DNA of 64,000 nucleotides from Bradyrhizobium erythrophlei (GCF_900142985.1 NZ_LT670849.1:1736001-1800000), one strand, 5' to 3'. Positions 34,169 to 44,466 are shown, counted from the first letter of the stretch. Program-made: numbers and translations. Notes: generated by a model from the letters alone, not told the origin.

Positions 34169-35167
34169 ATGGAAAAAATCCCCGCGCAGATGACCGTCGT
34201 CGCGATCAGCAAACCGGGCGGTCCGGAGGTGCTTGTGCCCGAGACCCGGCCGGTGCCGGCGCCCGGACCAAACGAAATCCTGGTCAAGGTGATGGCCGCC
34301 GGCGTCAACCGGCCCGACGTGGCGCAACGCGCAGGTGTCTATCCGCCACCGGCCGGCGCCAGTGATTTGCCGGGTCTGGAAATCGCGGGCGAAGTCGTCG
34401 CGCTCGGCGAAGGCGCCCATAAACACAAGCTCGGCGACAGGGTGATGTCGCTGGTCGCGGGCGGCGGTTACGCCCAATATTGCATCGCGCAAGACGCGCA
34501 GGCGATGGCGATCCCCGCGTCGCTGTCGATCCTCGAAGCCGGCGCCACGCCCGAGACGCTGATGACGGTGTGGCACAACGTGTTCGAGCGCGGCGGGCTC
34601 AAGGCCAGCGAAAGTCTCCTGATCCATGGCGGCTCGTCCGGCATCGGCACCATGGCGATCCAGCTCGCCAAGGCCTTCGGCGCCAAGGTGATCGTCACCG
34701 TCGGATCGAAGGACAAGGCCGACGCCTGCCTCAAGCTCGGCGCCGACCACGCCATTAACTACAAGACCGAAGACTTCGTCGTCGCCGCCAAATCGATGAC
34801 GGCGGGCGCAGGTCCCAACGTCATTCTCGACATGGTCGGCGGCGACTATGTCGAACGCAACTACGATGCCGCTGCAACCGACGGTCGCATCGTGCAGATC
34901 GCGACCCTGGGCGGCGCCAAGATCACCACCAATGTCGCAAAACTCATGGTGAAGCGGCTACATCACACCGGCTCGACGCTGCGTCCCCGTAGTAATGCGG
35001 ACAAGGCGGCGATGGTAGCCGCGATCGAGGCCAAGGTGATGCCGCTACTGCGAGAAGGCCGCATCAAGCCCCTGATGGACAGCACTTTCCCGCTGGAAAA
35101 GGCGGCCGATGCGCACCGTCGCATGGAGACCAGCGCACATATTGGCAAAATTGTGTTGGAGCTTTAA
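34169..35167 (+). CDS. NAD(P)H:quinone oxidoreductase, MDR superfamily
   Basis: The 332-residue zinc-free enzyme has the MDR layout: GPEVL near the start, AAGVNRPDVAQRAG (~residue 44), GLEIAGEVVALGEG and the NADP-binding LLIHGGSSGIGTMAIQLAKAFGA (~150), whose A-x2-G-type Rossmann turn begins the cofactor domain. It probably reduces quinones with NADPH. ATG 34169 was chosen on family length. It is divergent from DUF1192. Confidence 0.87.
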   Translation: MEKIPAQMTVVAISKPGGPEVLVPETRPVPAPGPNEILVKVMAAGVNRPDVAQRAGVYPPPAGASDLPGLEIAGEVVALGEGAHKHKLGDRVMSLVAGGGYAQYCIAQDAQAMAIPASLSILEAGATPETLMTVWHNVFERGGLKASESLLIHGGSSGIGTMAIQLAKAFGAKVIVTVGSKDKADACLKLGADHAINYKTEDFVVAAKSMTAGAGPNVILDMVGGDYVERNYDAAATDGRIVQIATLGGAKITTNVAKLMVKRLHHTGSTLRPRSNADKAAMVAAIEAKVMPLLREGRIKPLMDSTFPLEKAADAHRRMETSAHIGKIVLEL

Positions 35168-35285
35168 CGCTCGCGAACGATCACAGGGTGGAAACCCTTT
35201 GATTCCCTTCGCATTCGTGTCATCTATCCGGGCGCGCTGGGCAGCGATTTGACGCCCCGAATACGATTGACCGCGGAGAACCGAA

Positions 35286-38159
35286 TTGCGTCTGGTCAGG
35301 TGCCTGGCAGCCTTCGTGCTGGGCCTCATGATTGTTGCGGCCGCGCCGGCGTGGGCGATCGACGCAGTGAGCGTCCGCGGTGACGTGTCCGCGATCGACC
35401 TGACCGCGGTACTCGAGCATCAGCACAGCGACACCGACCGCATCCAGGTCTCCACCGCGCCCGGCACCGATGGCATCGTTCGCCGCATCGAAGTGCGCGC
35501 ACGCGAGGGCGGCCAGAACTGGGTTGTGTTCGCGCTCGCCAACAATACCGACGATCAGCTCGATCGTCTGATCGTCGCGCCCCACTATCGCATCGTTTCG
35601 TCCGGTTTGCTGTGGCCCGATCTTGGGCTGTCGCGCATCGCGACTATCACGCCCTCGACCGGCGACCGGCCCGACCGGCAGGAGAGCGCGACCGCTGACA
35701 TCTTCCGTATCACGCTCGATCCGGGTTCGGTCGTGACCTACGTTGCGGAATTGCGCACCGACAAGCTGCCGCAGCTCTATCTGTGGGAGCCCGACGCCTA
35801 CAAGGACAAGGTCAACTCGTTCACGCTCTACCAGGGCATCGTGATCGGCATCTCGGGCCTCCTGGCGCTGGTGTTGACGATTCTGTTCGTCGTCAAGGGC
35901 AGCATCATGTTTCCGGCCGCCGCCGCGCTCGCCTGGGCCGTGCTGGTCTATATCGGCGTCGACTTCGGCTTCTGGGGCAAGGTGCTCGATATGTCGAACA
36001 ACGCCGAGCGCGTCTGGCGCGCCGGCGGTGAAGCGATCCTTGCCGCCACGCTTCTGGTGTTCCTGTTCGCCTATCTCAACCTGTCGCGCTGGCATGTGCG
36101 CTACTCGCACATCACCGTCGGCTGGCTCGCGTTCCTGGGCTCGCTCGTTGCACTCGCTCTGTTCGATCCGGCGGTCGCTTCCGGAATCGCGCGCATGTCG
36201 CTGGTGTTGATTGCGATCGCGGGCTTTGCGCTGATCGTCTATCTCTCGACGCACGGCTTCGATCGCGCGGTGCTGCTGATCCCGACCTGGTTCCTGCTGG
36301 TGGTCTGGGTGATTGCGGCCGGCATGACCATTGGGGGCAGCGTCACCAACGACATTGTCGGCCCTGCGCTGCTCGGCGGCCTTGTCCTGATCGTGATGCT
36401 GATCGGCTTCACCGTGATGCAGCACGCTTTCGCTGGCGGCGGCGCCACCACCGGCATCGTTTCCGACGTCGAGCGGCGGGCGCTGGCGCTTGCAGGCTCC
36501 GGCGACCTGATCTGGGACTGGGACGTCTCCTCCGACAAGGTCTTCACCAGCCCCGAAACCGAAGCGCTGCTCGGCCTCAAGCGCGGCACGCTGGAAGGCC
36601 CGGCTGCCAAATGGCTAGAGGTGCTGCACCCGCTCGACCAGGATCGCTTCCGCGCCGCGCTCGACAGCGTGCTCGACCAGCGCCGCGGGCGGCTGGTGCA
36701 GGATTTCCGTCTGCGCACGCCGGACGGCCACTTCATGTGGTTCGCGCTCAAGGCCCGTCCCGTCGTCGGCTCCGACGGCGAGGTCTCGCGCGTGATCGGC
36801 ACGCTGACCGACGTGACCGAAGCCAAGAACGCCGAAGAGCGCATGCTGCACGATTCGGTGCATGACAACCTCACCGGTCTGCCGAACCGCAAGCTCTTCA
36901 TCGACCGCCTCAACGCCGTCGCCAATTTCGCCAAGTCGATGCCGACCTTGCGGCCGACGCTGATGGTGATCGACCTCGACCGCTTCAAGCAGGTCAACGA
37001 TTCCGTCGGCATTGCGGTCGGCGATTCCATCCTGCTGACGCTGGCGCGACGGCTGACACGCATTCTCAAACCGCAGGACACGCTGGCGCGGCTCGCCGGC
37101 GACCAGTTCGGCCTGATCCTGATGTCGGAACAGGATCCGGCAAGAATCACGGCGTTCGCCGAAACCATCCGCAAGACCATCCGCGCGCCGATCGCCTTCA
37201 ACGATCGGGAAATTTTCCTGACCGCCTCCATCGGGCTTGCGCTCTCCGATCCGCAAACGCAGCTCACCGACGAGATCATCAAGGACGCCGAGCTTGCGAT
37301 GTATCACTCCAAGCGGATCGGCGGCGACCGCATCGACGTCTACAAGCCGGCGATGCGCGCGCGAAAGACCGACCGCCTGACGCTGGAGAGCGAGTTGCGC
37401 CGCGCCATCGAGCGCGAGGAGATCACAATCCTTTATCAACCGATCGTGCGGCTGGAAGACCGCTCGGTGGCCGGCTTCGAAGCGCTGGCGCGCTGGGATC
37501 ATCCGAAGCTCGGGCGGATGTCGCCGATCGAATTCATCACCATCGCCGAGGAAATCGGCCTCATCGTCGACCTCGGCACCTTCGTGCTCGACCGCACGGC
37601 ACGGCAATTGTCCATCTGGCAGCGCGCGATGCGCTCGCGCGAGCCGATCTTTGCCAGCGTCAACGTCTCCTCACGCCAGCTTCTGCGGCACGATCTCATT
37701 CACGACATCCGCACGGTGTTGTCGCGCTCGTCGGTTGCACGCGGCACGCTGAAGCTGGAACTGACGGAATCGCTGGTGATGGAAAATCCGGAGCACGCCG
37801 CCCAAATGCTGGCGCGGATCCGTGAACTCGGCACCGGTCTTTCGCTCGATGATTTCGGCACCGGCCATTCGTCGCTGTCCTACCTGCAACGCTTCCCGTT
37901 CGACACTATCAAGATCGACCAGTCTTTCGTGCGCACCACGAGCCGAGGCACCCGCCCGGTGATCCTGAAATCGATCATCGCGCTCGCCCACGACCTCGGC
38001 ATGGACGTGGTGGCCGAAGGCGCCGAGACCGATTCCGACGCGGTCGAGCTCTATCAATTGGGCTGCGAATACGCGCAAGGGTTTGCGTTCGGGGAGCCGA
38101 TGGACGCCGACGCCGCGATGCGGCTTCTGACCGAAGTCAGGCTGGAAGCCGCGAGCTGA
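35286..38159 (+). CDS. membrane PAS-GGDEF-EAL protein, c-di-GMP phosphodiesterase
   Basis: The 957-residue protein has a signal sequence, a periplasmic domain (about residues 25-175), seven or eight membrane helices (about 180-380), a PAS domain (~395-515), GGDEF (~525-680) and EAL (~695-950). The GGDEF site reads AGDQF, so cyclase activity is unlikely; the EAL site is complete (FEALARW, ELTES, DDFGTG, IKID, VAEGAE, YAQGF). It should therefore degrade c-di-GMP, perhaps with GTP binding to the dead GGDEF domain. Translation starts at TTG. Confidence 0.9.
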   Translation: MRLVRCLAAFVLGLMIVAAAPAWAIDAVSVRGDVSAIDLTAVLEHQHSDTDRIQVSTAPGTDGIVRRIEVRAREGGQNWVVFALANNTDDQLDRLIVAPHYRIVSSGLLWPDLGLSRIATITPSTGDRPDRQESATADIFRITLDPGSVVTYVAELRTDKLPQLYLWEPDAYKDKVNSFTLYQGIVIGISGLLALVLTILFVVKGSIMFPAAAALAWAVLVYIGVDFGFWGKVLDMSNNAERVWRAGGEAILAATLLVFLFAYLNLSRWHVRYSHITVGWLAFLGSLVALALFDPAVASGIARMSLVLIAIAGFALIVYLSTHGFDRAVLLIPTWFLLVVWVIAAGMTIGGSVTNDIVGPALLGGLVLIVMLIGFTVMQHAFAGGGATTGIVSDVERRALALAGSGDLIWDWDVSSDKVFTSPETEALLGLKRGTLEGPAAKWLEVLHPLDQDRFRAALDSVLDQRRGRLVQDFRLRTPDGHFMWFALKARPVVGSDGEVSRVIGTLTDVTEAKNAEERMLHDSVHDNLTGLPNRKLFIDRLNAVANFAKSMPTLRPTLMVIDLDRFKQVNDSVGIAVGDSILLTLARRLTRILKPQDTLARLAGDQFGLILMSEQDPARITAFAETIRKTIRAPIAFNDREIFLTASIGLALSDPQTQLTDEIIKDAELAMYHSKRIGGDRIDVYKPAMRARKTDRLTLESELRRAIEREEITILYQPIVRLEDRSVAGFEALARWDHPKLGRMSPIEFITIAEEIGLIVDLGTFVLDRTARQLSIWQRAMRSREPIFASVNVSSRQLLRHDLIHDIRTVLSRSSVARGTLKLELTESLVMENPEHAAQMLARIRELGTGLSLDDFGTGHSSLSYLQRFPFDTIKIDQSFVRTTSRGTRPVILKSIIALAHDLGMDVVAEGAETDSDAVELYQLGCEYAQGFAFGEPMDADAAMRLLTEVRLEAAS

Positions 38160-38178
38160 TCTTCGGATTTCCAAGTCC

Positions 38179-38469
38179 TCAGATTTCCAGGTCCTCGTCG
38201 TCACGCGGGCGACGACGGTCACGCGGCGCCTTCTTGAACTTCACGCTTTTGCCGTCCGGCTGCCGCGTGGCGATGAAGCCGGCCTCGATGCAGGCCTCGC
38301 GCTGCGGCATCTTTTCCTGCGGACTGCGCAGCGTCTCCCACCACGAAGCGCGGTGCGCCGCACGCGGCAAGGCCGCATCGATGATCTCCTCGATCTGGTC
38401 GAAGCTCAGCACGAATTCCGCCTGCTTGTGCGCTTTCAGGTAATCGCGTAGCGCGTCGTAGTTGGTCAC
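38179..38469 (-). CDS. conserved hypothetical, DUF7662-like
   Basis: The 96-residue protein has Y-x2-LRDYL near the start, SFDQIEEIIDAALPRAA (~residue 23), WWETL, and an ACIEAGFIAT end region, as in a small family with the order L-x2-YL, F-x-IE-I, A-x-WW, A-x2-AG-F. The tail is basic then acidic. The function is unknown; DNA or toxin links of the family are not shown here. It is convergent with the EAL gene. Confidence 0.65.
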   Translation of the reverse strand: MTNYDALRDYLKAHKQAEFVLSFDQIEEIIDAALPRAAHRASWWETLRSPQEKMPQREACIEAGFIATRQPDGKSVKFKKAPRDRRRPRDDEDLEI

Positions 38470-38573
38470 AAGTTACCCTCAGCAACGAAACGTTAACGGT
38501 TTACAGTTCTATCCCACCCCACTTAAGCCGGCAGCAACCATTCACGGCGCATTCCCGTCATTCTGGGAGCGAA

Positions 38574-40073
38574 ATGATGGGATTTGGACGGCGCAAGGAT
38601 AAGGAGAGCCGGCCCTGGCGGCTATCGGCAAAGTTGCTGATAGCCTGTTCCTTTATCACCGTCATCGGCTTCTCGGCGATCTGCGTCAACGTGATGCTCG
38701 ACATGCGGCGCAGCGAAGAAGAGCTGGCGCGCCAGACGCTTGAAAATCTCGCTTCCGGCATCGACTCCGACATCGGCCGCAACGTCGAACTGTACGACCT
38801 TTCGCTGCGTTCGGTCGCCAACAACATGATGGCGCCGGAGATCAACGAAGTCGGCAAGCCTTTGCGGCAATTGATCCTGTTCGATCGCGTGGCGACCGCG
38901 CGGCATTTCGGCGCGATCCAGGTCTTCGATTCCACGGGCAAGCTGATCGTCGATGCCTCGACCCTCGATCCACTGCCGGAAAACCGCAGCAGCGAGGAAT
39001 ATTTCACGGTTCATCGCGACCAGCCGAATGCCGGCCTGTTCATCAGCCGCCCGATGCTCCATCGCGGCGCCTACGCCATTGTGCTCAGCCGCCGCATCAC
39101 GGGCGACGACGGCAGTTTTCTCGGCGTCGTCGCCGGATCGATCCGCTTTTCCTATTTCCACGACCTGTTCGGCCGGCTGCGGCTCGATCCCAACGACGTC
39201 ATCACGGTGTTCCGGCGCGACGGCACCGTGATCATGCGCACGCCCTTCGACCTCGACATGATCGGCAAGAATCTCGGCGACCTGCCGGGGGTAAAGCGCG
39301 CGCTTTCAGAACCGAGCGGCTCTTACTCCGGCATCGCATCCGCCAACCATTCGCCGCGCCTCTATGTCTGGCGCGACGGTACGCGGCCGCTCGTCGTACT
39401 GGTCGGCAAGCCGTGGGCCGACATCTACAAGCTCTGGCGTATCGAAGCGACGCGGATCGGCTCGATCATGGGCGCGCTCGCGGTATTCGTGCTTGGCGCC
39501 ACGCTGTTTCTGGCGCACGAAATCAGCCGCCGCGCGGCAGCCGAAGAAAAACTCGAGGAGCTTGCCACCACCGACGCCCTCACCGGCCTGCGCAATCGCC
39601 GCAAGTTCGATGCCGCGATCGAGATCGAATGGCGGCGCGCGGCGCGGCAGAAGCGGCCGCTGGCGCTTCTGATGATCGACGCCGACCATTTCAAGAATTT
39701 CAACGACACCTACGGCCATCAGGCCGGCGACGAGGTGCTGATCGGCATTGCGATCTGCATTTCGGATTCCGTGCACCGCGCCGGCGATTGCGCCGCGCGC
39801 TACGGCGGCGAGGAATTCGCGGTGCTGTTGCCGGACCTGTCGCCGGCGCAGGCGCTCGTGGTGGCCGAGACGATCCGCCTGAAGGTCGAGCAATGGTGCG
39901 GAGAGGCCGCGACCACGACCGTGAGCATCGGCCTTGCAAGCGTGGTGCCGGACGCGAAGAGCGAATGGACCACCATGGTCAGAGCGGCTGACGAGGCGCT
40001 CTACGCGGCCAAGGCGAGCGGCCGCAATCGCACCGTGCTCGCCAGCGGGCCGAAGCTGTCGCTGGTCGCGTAG
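38574..40073 (+). CDS. membrane diguanylate cyclase with periplasmic sensor
   Basis: The 499-residue protein has a membrane helix (about residues 17-40), a dCache/CHASE-like periplasmic sensor (about 45-285), a second helix (~298-320) and a C-terminal GGDEF domain. The active site reads RYGGEEF (~417), and an RAGD autoinhibitory site lies five residues before it, so it should make c-di-GMP with product inhibition. GGGAGCGAA precedes the ATG. It lies close to a c-di-GMP phosphodiesterase gene. Confidence 0.92.
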   Translation: MMGFGRRKDKESRPWRLSAKLLIACSFITVIGFSAICVNVMLDMRRSEEELARQTLENLASGIDSDIGRNVELYDLSLRSVANNMMAPEINEVGKPLRQLILFDRVATARHFGAIQVFDSTGKLIVDASTLDPLPENRSSEEYFTVHRDQPNAGLFISRPMLHRGAYAIVLSRRITGDDGSFLGVVAGSIRFSYFHDLFGRLRLDPNDVITVFRRDGTVIMRTPFDLDMIGKNLGDLPGVKRALSEPSGSYSGIASANHSPRLYVWRDGTRPLVVLVGKPWADIYKLWRIEATRIGSIMGALAVFVLGATLFLAHEISRRAAAEEKLEELATTDALTGLRNRRKFDAAIEIEWRRAARQKRPLALLMIDADHFKNFNDTYGHQAGDEVLIGIAICISDSVHRAGDCAARYGGEEFAVLLPDLSPAQALVVAETIRLKVEQWCGEAATTTVSIGLASVVPDAKSEWTTMVRAADEALYAAKASGRNRTVLASGPKLSLVA

Positions 40074-40085
40074 ACGGTCGCGCCG

Positions 40086-40961
40086 TCACTTACCCGAATA
40101 TTTCTTCATTTCCGCAAGCAGGCCGTCGCGCAGTTCGGGCCGCGCCAAGCCGAAGGCGATATTGGCGCGCAGAAAGCCCTGCTTTGAACCGCAATCGTGC
40201 CGCTCGCCGGCAAACTCGACGCCGTAGAATTTCTGCGTCTTCGCCAGGCCGATCATGGCGTCGGTGAGCTGAATCTCGCCCCCGGCGCCGCGCTCCTGGG
40301 TTTCCAGGATTTTGAAGATCTCCGGCTGAAGGATGTAGCGCCCGGTGATCGACAGATTCGACGGCGCGGTACCCTTCGCCGGCTTCTCGACCATGCCGTC
40401 GACCTCGAACACCTTGCCGTTCCGCTTGCCGACGCCGCAAATGCCATATTGATGGGTGAGATGGTCCGGTACGGCTTCGACTGCGATCAGATTCGACTTC
40501 TCGCCGAGCTTGCCTGCGGCCTCGATCATCTGCGCCAGACAGCCGGGCGTATGCAGCACAAGTTCATCGGGCAGCACGACGGCGAAAGGCTCATCGCCGA
40601 CGATGTCCCGTGCGCACCACACCGCATGGCCAAGTCCGAGCGGCGCCTGCTGGCGTGTAAAGCTCATCGCGCCTGCCGGCGGCTGGTCGCGCGCCAGGAT
40701 ATCCATCTCGGCCTTCTTGCCGCGCGCCGAAAGCGTCGCATCCAGCTCATACATGCGGTCGAAGTGGTCTTCGATCACGCCCTTGTTGCGGCCGGTGACG
40801 AAGACAAAATGTTCGATGCCGGCTTCCTTGGCCTCGTCGACCACGTACTGGATCAGCGGCTTGTCGACGATGGTCAGCATTTCCTTCGGCATCGCCTTGG
40901 TGGCGGGCAGCACGCGGGTGCCAAGACCGGCGACGGGGAAGACGGCTTTGCGGATTTTCAT
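40086..40961 (-). CDS. galU: UTP-glucose-1-phosphate uridylyltransferase
   Basis: The 291-residue enzyme makes UDP-glucose for polysaccharide, lipopolysaccharide and trehalose synthesis. The nucleotide-binding start KAVFPVAGLGTRVLPATKAMPKE is split over residues 4-26 as (V)FPVAGLGTR and LPATKAMPKE; IQYVVDEA, GLGHAVWCA and EVDGMVEKP are also present. The start at 40961 fits the family; longer forms do not. It ends convergently with the diguanylate cyclase gene, 12 bp apart. Confidence 0.95.
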   Translation of the reverse strand: MKIRKAVFPVAGLGTRVLPATKAMPKEMLTIVDKPLIQYVVDEAKEAGIEHFVFVTGRNKGVIEDHFDRMYELDATLSARGKKAEMDILARDQPPAGAMSFTRQQAPLGLGHAVWCARDIVGDEPFAVVLPDELVLHTPGCLAQMIEAAGKLGEKSNLIAVEAVPDHLTHQYGICGVGKRNGKVFEVDGMVEKPAKGTAPSNLSITGRYILQPEIFKILETQERGAGGEIQLTDAMIGLAKTQKFYGVEFAGERHDCGSKQGFLRANIAFGLARPELRDGLLAEMKKYSGK

Positions 40962-41172
40962 GGGAGGTACTGCCTTGCGGATCGTCTCGATAAATAATGC
41001 TTGGTAGCTGGTTTGCGGCCGAGAACAAAGGCCGATATCGGGACGCAGTTCCAACCGGACCGCTCTTTTTCGGCAAATCCCTAACGGCAAAAGGCCACTT
41101 TTGTTAAGCTATTGGAAACGACATCAAGGCCTCTTGAACGCCAGGCTTGGTGGCGGATTTCATGGGTGAACG

Positions 41173-42558
41173 ATGGGACGGCAAATCGAACGGCCGATGC
41201 GACAAACAGGCGCGGTCATTCTCGCGGCCGCGCTGCTTTGGTCGGTGCCGGCGCTCGCCCAGTCGGCCAATGGCCCACTCGATTTTCTCGGCAATATCTT
41301 CAAGTCGAAATCCGATCAGACCGGCTCGACGGCGCCGACCCAGCCCGCATCGACCGGCGGCGCGGCGCAATGGAGCGGCGAAGACGGCGCCTCCGGCCAT
41401 CCGCTGATGACGGCAAGCGCGATCCGTGAAGCAGCCTCGAATTTCGACAGCTGCGTTGCCTCGATGTGGCCCGACGCCGCCCGGCGCAACATCTCGCAGG
41501 AGAGCTTTCAGCGCTTCACGGCGGGGCTGACGCCCGACCTGCGCATCATGGACCTGCTCGACTCGCAGCCGGAATTCACCAAGTCGATCTGGGATTATCT
41601 CGACATCCTGGTCAACGATGTCAGACTCGCGAAGGGCAAGGAAATTCTCGCCAAGTACAAGCCGCAGTTCGATGCGACCGAAAAGGCCTATGGCGTCGAC
41701 CGCTACGTCATTGCGGCGATCTGGGGCATTGAATCCAATTATTCGACGCAGATGGGCGACCGCAGCGTGCTGCAATCAACCGCAACGCTTGCCTGCATCG
41801 GTCGCCGCCAGAACTATTTCCGCGACGAGTTTCTCTCGGCGCTGGAAATCCTGCATCACGGCGACCTCAGCCCCGAGCAAATGCGTGGCTCATGGGCCGG
41901 CGCATTCGGGCCGACGCAATTCATGCCGACCGCCTTCAAGCGCTATGCGGTCGATGCCGATGGCGACGGCCGGAGCAACGTCGTCGATGACCCGGCCGAC
42001 CTGATCGCCTCGACCGCCAACAATCTGAAAAAGGACGGCTGGCAGAGCGGCCAGACCTGGGGCTTCGAGGTCGTGGTGCCGAAGGGCTTCAATTACATGC
42101 TGGCCGATCGCGCCAAGGCGATGACGCTTCCGCAATGGGAGCATCTCGGGCTCAAGCGCGCCAACGGTCAGGCTTTCCCGGCGACGAGCGACAAGGCCTA
42201 TCTGCTCGCGCCGGCCGGCGCCGAAGGACCCGGCTTCCTGATGCTGCAAAACTTCCGCGTCATCATGAAGTACAATCCGGCCGAGGCCTATGCGCTTGCG
42301 ATCGGTCACTTCGCCGATCGTCTGCGCGGCGGCCAGCCCTTCGTGCAGGCCTGGCCGCGGCAGGAGCGCGAGTTGTCGCGGGCCGAGCGGCTGGAACTAC
42401 AGCAATTGCTGGCGCAGCGCGGCTTCTATCGCGGCACGCCGGACGGCCAGTTCGGCGGCGAAACCCGCGAGGCGCTGCGCGGCTTCCAGGCCTCGATCGG
42501 CGCGCCGGCCGACGGCTTTGCCTCCTCGGCCATGCTGGACCGGCTCCGTGCGCAGTAA
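41173..42558 (+). CDS. lytic murein transglycosylase, MltB type
   Basis: The 461-residue secreted enzyme cleaves peptidoglycan glycan strands. It has a signal peptide (about 1-33), a family 103 transglycosylase domain with the catalytic glutamate in AIWGIESNYS (~residue 193) and SWAGAFGPTQFMPTAF (~240), and a C-terminal PG-binding domain (about 395-458, QLLAQRGFYRGTPDG). The length and order match alphaproteobacterial MltB homologues. Confidence 0.92.
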   Translation: MGRQIERPMRQTGAVILAAALLWSVPALAQSANGPLDFLGNIFKSKSDQTGSTAPTQPASTGGAAQWSGEDGASGHPLMTASAIREAASNFDSCVASMWPDAARRNISQESFQRFTAGLTPDLRIMDLLDSQPEFTKSIWDYLDILVNDVRLAKGKEILAKYKPQFDATEKAYGVDRYVIAAIWGIESNYSTQMGDRSVLQSTATLACIGRRQNYFRDEFLSALEILHHGDLSPEQMRGSWAGAFGPTQFMPTAFKRYAVDADGDGRSNVVDDPADLIASTANNLKKDGWQSGQTWGFEVVVPKGFNYMLADRAKAMTLPQWEHLGLKRANGQAFPATSDKAYLLAPAGAEGPGFLMLQNFRVIMKYNPAEAYALAIGHFADRLRGGQPFVQAWPRQERELSRAERLELQQLLAQRGFYRGTPDGQFGGETREALRGFQASIGAPADGFASSAMLDRLRAQ

Positions 42559-42753
42559 CCCTGTTTGGCCTGATCGGCGGACGGCAGCAAAACCGGTTCC
42601 CATCGGAACCGGATCGTGCTCTACGAACTTGCCTTCGAATCAAGGCGGTAGCGCGGGGCGGAGCAGCCCACTTTCCCACCGGGAAATCTGCCCGCTTGCA
42701 GCCCGATTTTGCTAGTATGTTCGTCTGTCGAGTCCCCATTTGCGACCGAGCGA

Positions 42754-44466
42754 ATGCCAGAGAAACGATTCTTTTTGCGGCTGTTTACGGAGCGTGGCCC
42801 GCTGGTCGCGTTTGCGGTCGCCTTCCTGATCGGGGTCGCGGCGCCGGCGTCTGCGCAATTCTTCAATTTCGGCGGGCCGCCGCCGCGCCCGCAACCCCAG
42901 CAGGGGGGACGCGGGCCCGGCGGCTGGTTCGGCGGCGACCTGTTCGCACCCTTCCAGCAGCAGGCGCCAAGGCCGGTCGAGAACTACTCCAAGGCGCCGC
43001 CGCCGCAAAAGCGCGACACCGTCGCCGAGCACAATGTGCTGGTACTGGGCGACGCGATGGCCGACTGGCTCGCTTCCGGCCTTGAGGACGCCTACACCGA
43101 GCAACCGGACATGGGCGTGATCCGACGGCACAAGACCGTCTCCGGCCTCATCCACTATCAACCCAAGGGCGACCCGGCCGACTGGGCCGCTGCCGCGAAA
43201 GGCCTGCTGGCGTCCGAGAAGCCGGATGTGATCGTCGTGATGCTCGGTCTCAACGACCGCGTTTCGATCCGCGAGCCGGCCGCCGAAAAATCCGAGGCCA
43301 AGGGCGGAGAAAAGACCGGCGACAAGAAGGGCGACAAGAAAGAAGCCCGCAAGCCCGGCGAAACCAAACCCGACGCCAAGAGTGACAAGAGCGACAACGC
43401 GGCGGATGCCGGCAAGGTGGAAGAGAAGGCGCAGGACGCCGAGTCCGACGACGCCGACAATGGCGACGCGCCGCAAGTCATCGCGCCGGAGAAGGGCGCG
43501 CGTGCGCCGAACGGCCTCGTCGAATTTCACGACGAGCGCTGGGTCGAACTCTACAACAAGAAAATCGACGAGATGATCGCCGTCCTGAAATCGAAGGGCG
43601 TGCCGGTCGTGTGGGTCGGCCTGCCCGCCGTGCGCGGCGCCAAGGCGACCGCCGACACGCTGTTTCTGGATTCGCTGTATCGCGAAGCCTCGAACAAAGC
43701 CGGCATCACCTATGTCGATATCTGGGACGGCTTCGTCGACGAAGCCGGACGCTTCCTGCAACAGGGGCCCGACTTCGAAGGCCAGATCCGGCGCCTTCGC
43801 TCCTATGACGGCGTCTATTTCACCAAGGCCGGCGCGCGCAAGATGGCGCATTATGTCGAACGCGAGATCACACGCCTGTTGGCGTCCCGCTCTGCGCCGA
43901 TCATCTTGCCGAGCGAACCGGCGACGCCCGACGCCAATGCGCAGCCGGGTCAACCGGCGCCGCGGCCGCTCGCCGGACCGATCGTGCCGCTGGTCGCATC
44001 GTCTGTCGGCACCGATCAGCTGCTCGGCGGGCCCGGCTCGCGTCCCGCCGCGGTCGATGCACTGGTTGCCCGCACGCTGGTGAAGGGCGAACCGCTGACG
44101 GCGCCAGCCGGGCGCGCCGACGATTTCGCCTGGCCGCGCCGCGAAGTCGGACGCGAGCAGGCCAAGGGCGATACGCCGGTGGCATCGGCATCTCCGGACG
44201 CGGCAACGGCCGCGCCTCAGGCTCAGGGGCTGCCGAAATCCAAGAAGCCTGCGAACGCGCAGCCCGGCCCGGCACCTCTGGGTACCCCGCCCGCGCTCCG
44301 CAATTTCTTCGGCCTGGGCGGCGCGCCGCCTGCGCCGCAGACCGCGCCGCGGCAAGTCCAGCCACAACAGCCGCGCACCACGCCGCCGGGGCCAGGAGCA
44401 CCGCCGCGGCCACCGGCCAGCGTCGGACGATCGGCGTCTGTGCCGCCGGGTAACGTCGCGCAATAG
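42754..44466 (+). CDS. DUF459 SGNH-hydrolase-like secreted protein
   Basis: The 570-residue protein has a signal peptide (to about residue 33), a proline-rich start, an SGNH-type DUF459 domain (from ~95) and a long Pro/Ala tail. The usual nucleophile motif GDS reads GDAMADW, so the serine is missing. A charged low-complexity insert (Lys/Asp/Glu-rich, about residues 180-255) splits the domain. It may modify surface polysaccharide or be non-catalytic. ATG 42754 gives the signal peptide. Confidence 0.8.
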   Translation: MPEKRFFLRLFTERGPLVAFAVAFLIGVAAPASAQFFNFGGPPPRPQPQQGGRGPGGWFGGDLFAPFQQQAPRPVENYSKAPPPQKRDTVAEHNVLVLGDAMADWLASGLEDAYTEQPDMGVIRRHKTVSGLIHYQPKGDPADWAAAAKGLLASEKPDVIVVMLGLNDRVSIREPAAEKSEAKGGEKTGDKKGDKKEARKPGETKPDAKSDKSDNAADAGKVEEKAQDAESDDADNGDAPQVIAPEKGARAPNGLVEFHDERWVELYNKKIDEMIAVLKSKGVPVVWVGLPAVRGAKATADTLFLDSLYREASNKAGITYVDIWDGFVDEAGRFLQQGPDFEGQIRRLRSYDGVYFTKAGARKMAHYVEREITRLLASRSAPIILPSEPATPDANAQPGQPAPRPLAGPIVPLVASSVGTDQLLGGPGSRPAAVDALVARTLVKGEPLTAPAGRADDFAWPRREVGREQAKGDTPVASASPDAATAAPQAQGLPKSKKPANAQPGPAPLGTPPALRNFFGLGGAPPAPQTAPRQVQPQQPRTTPPGPGAPPRPPASVGRSASVPPGNVAQ

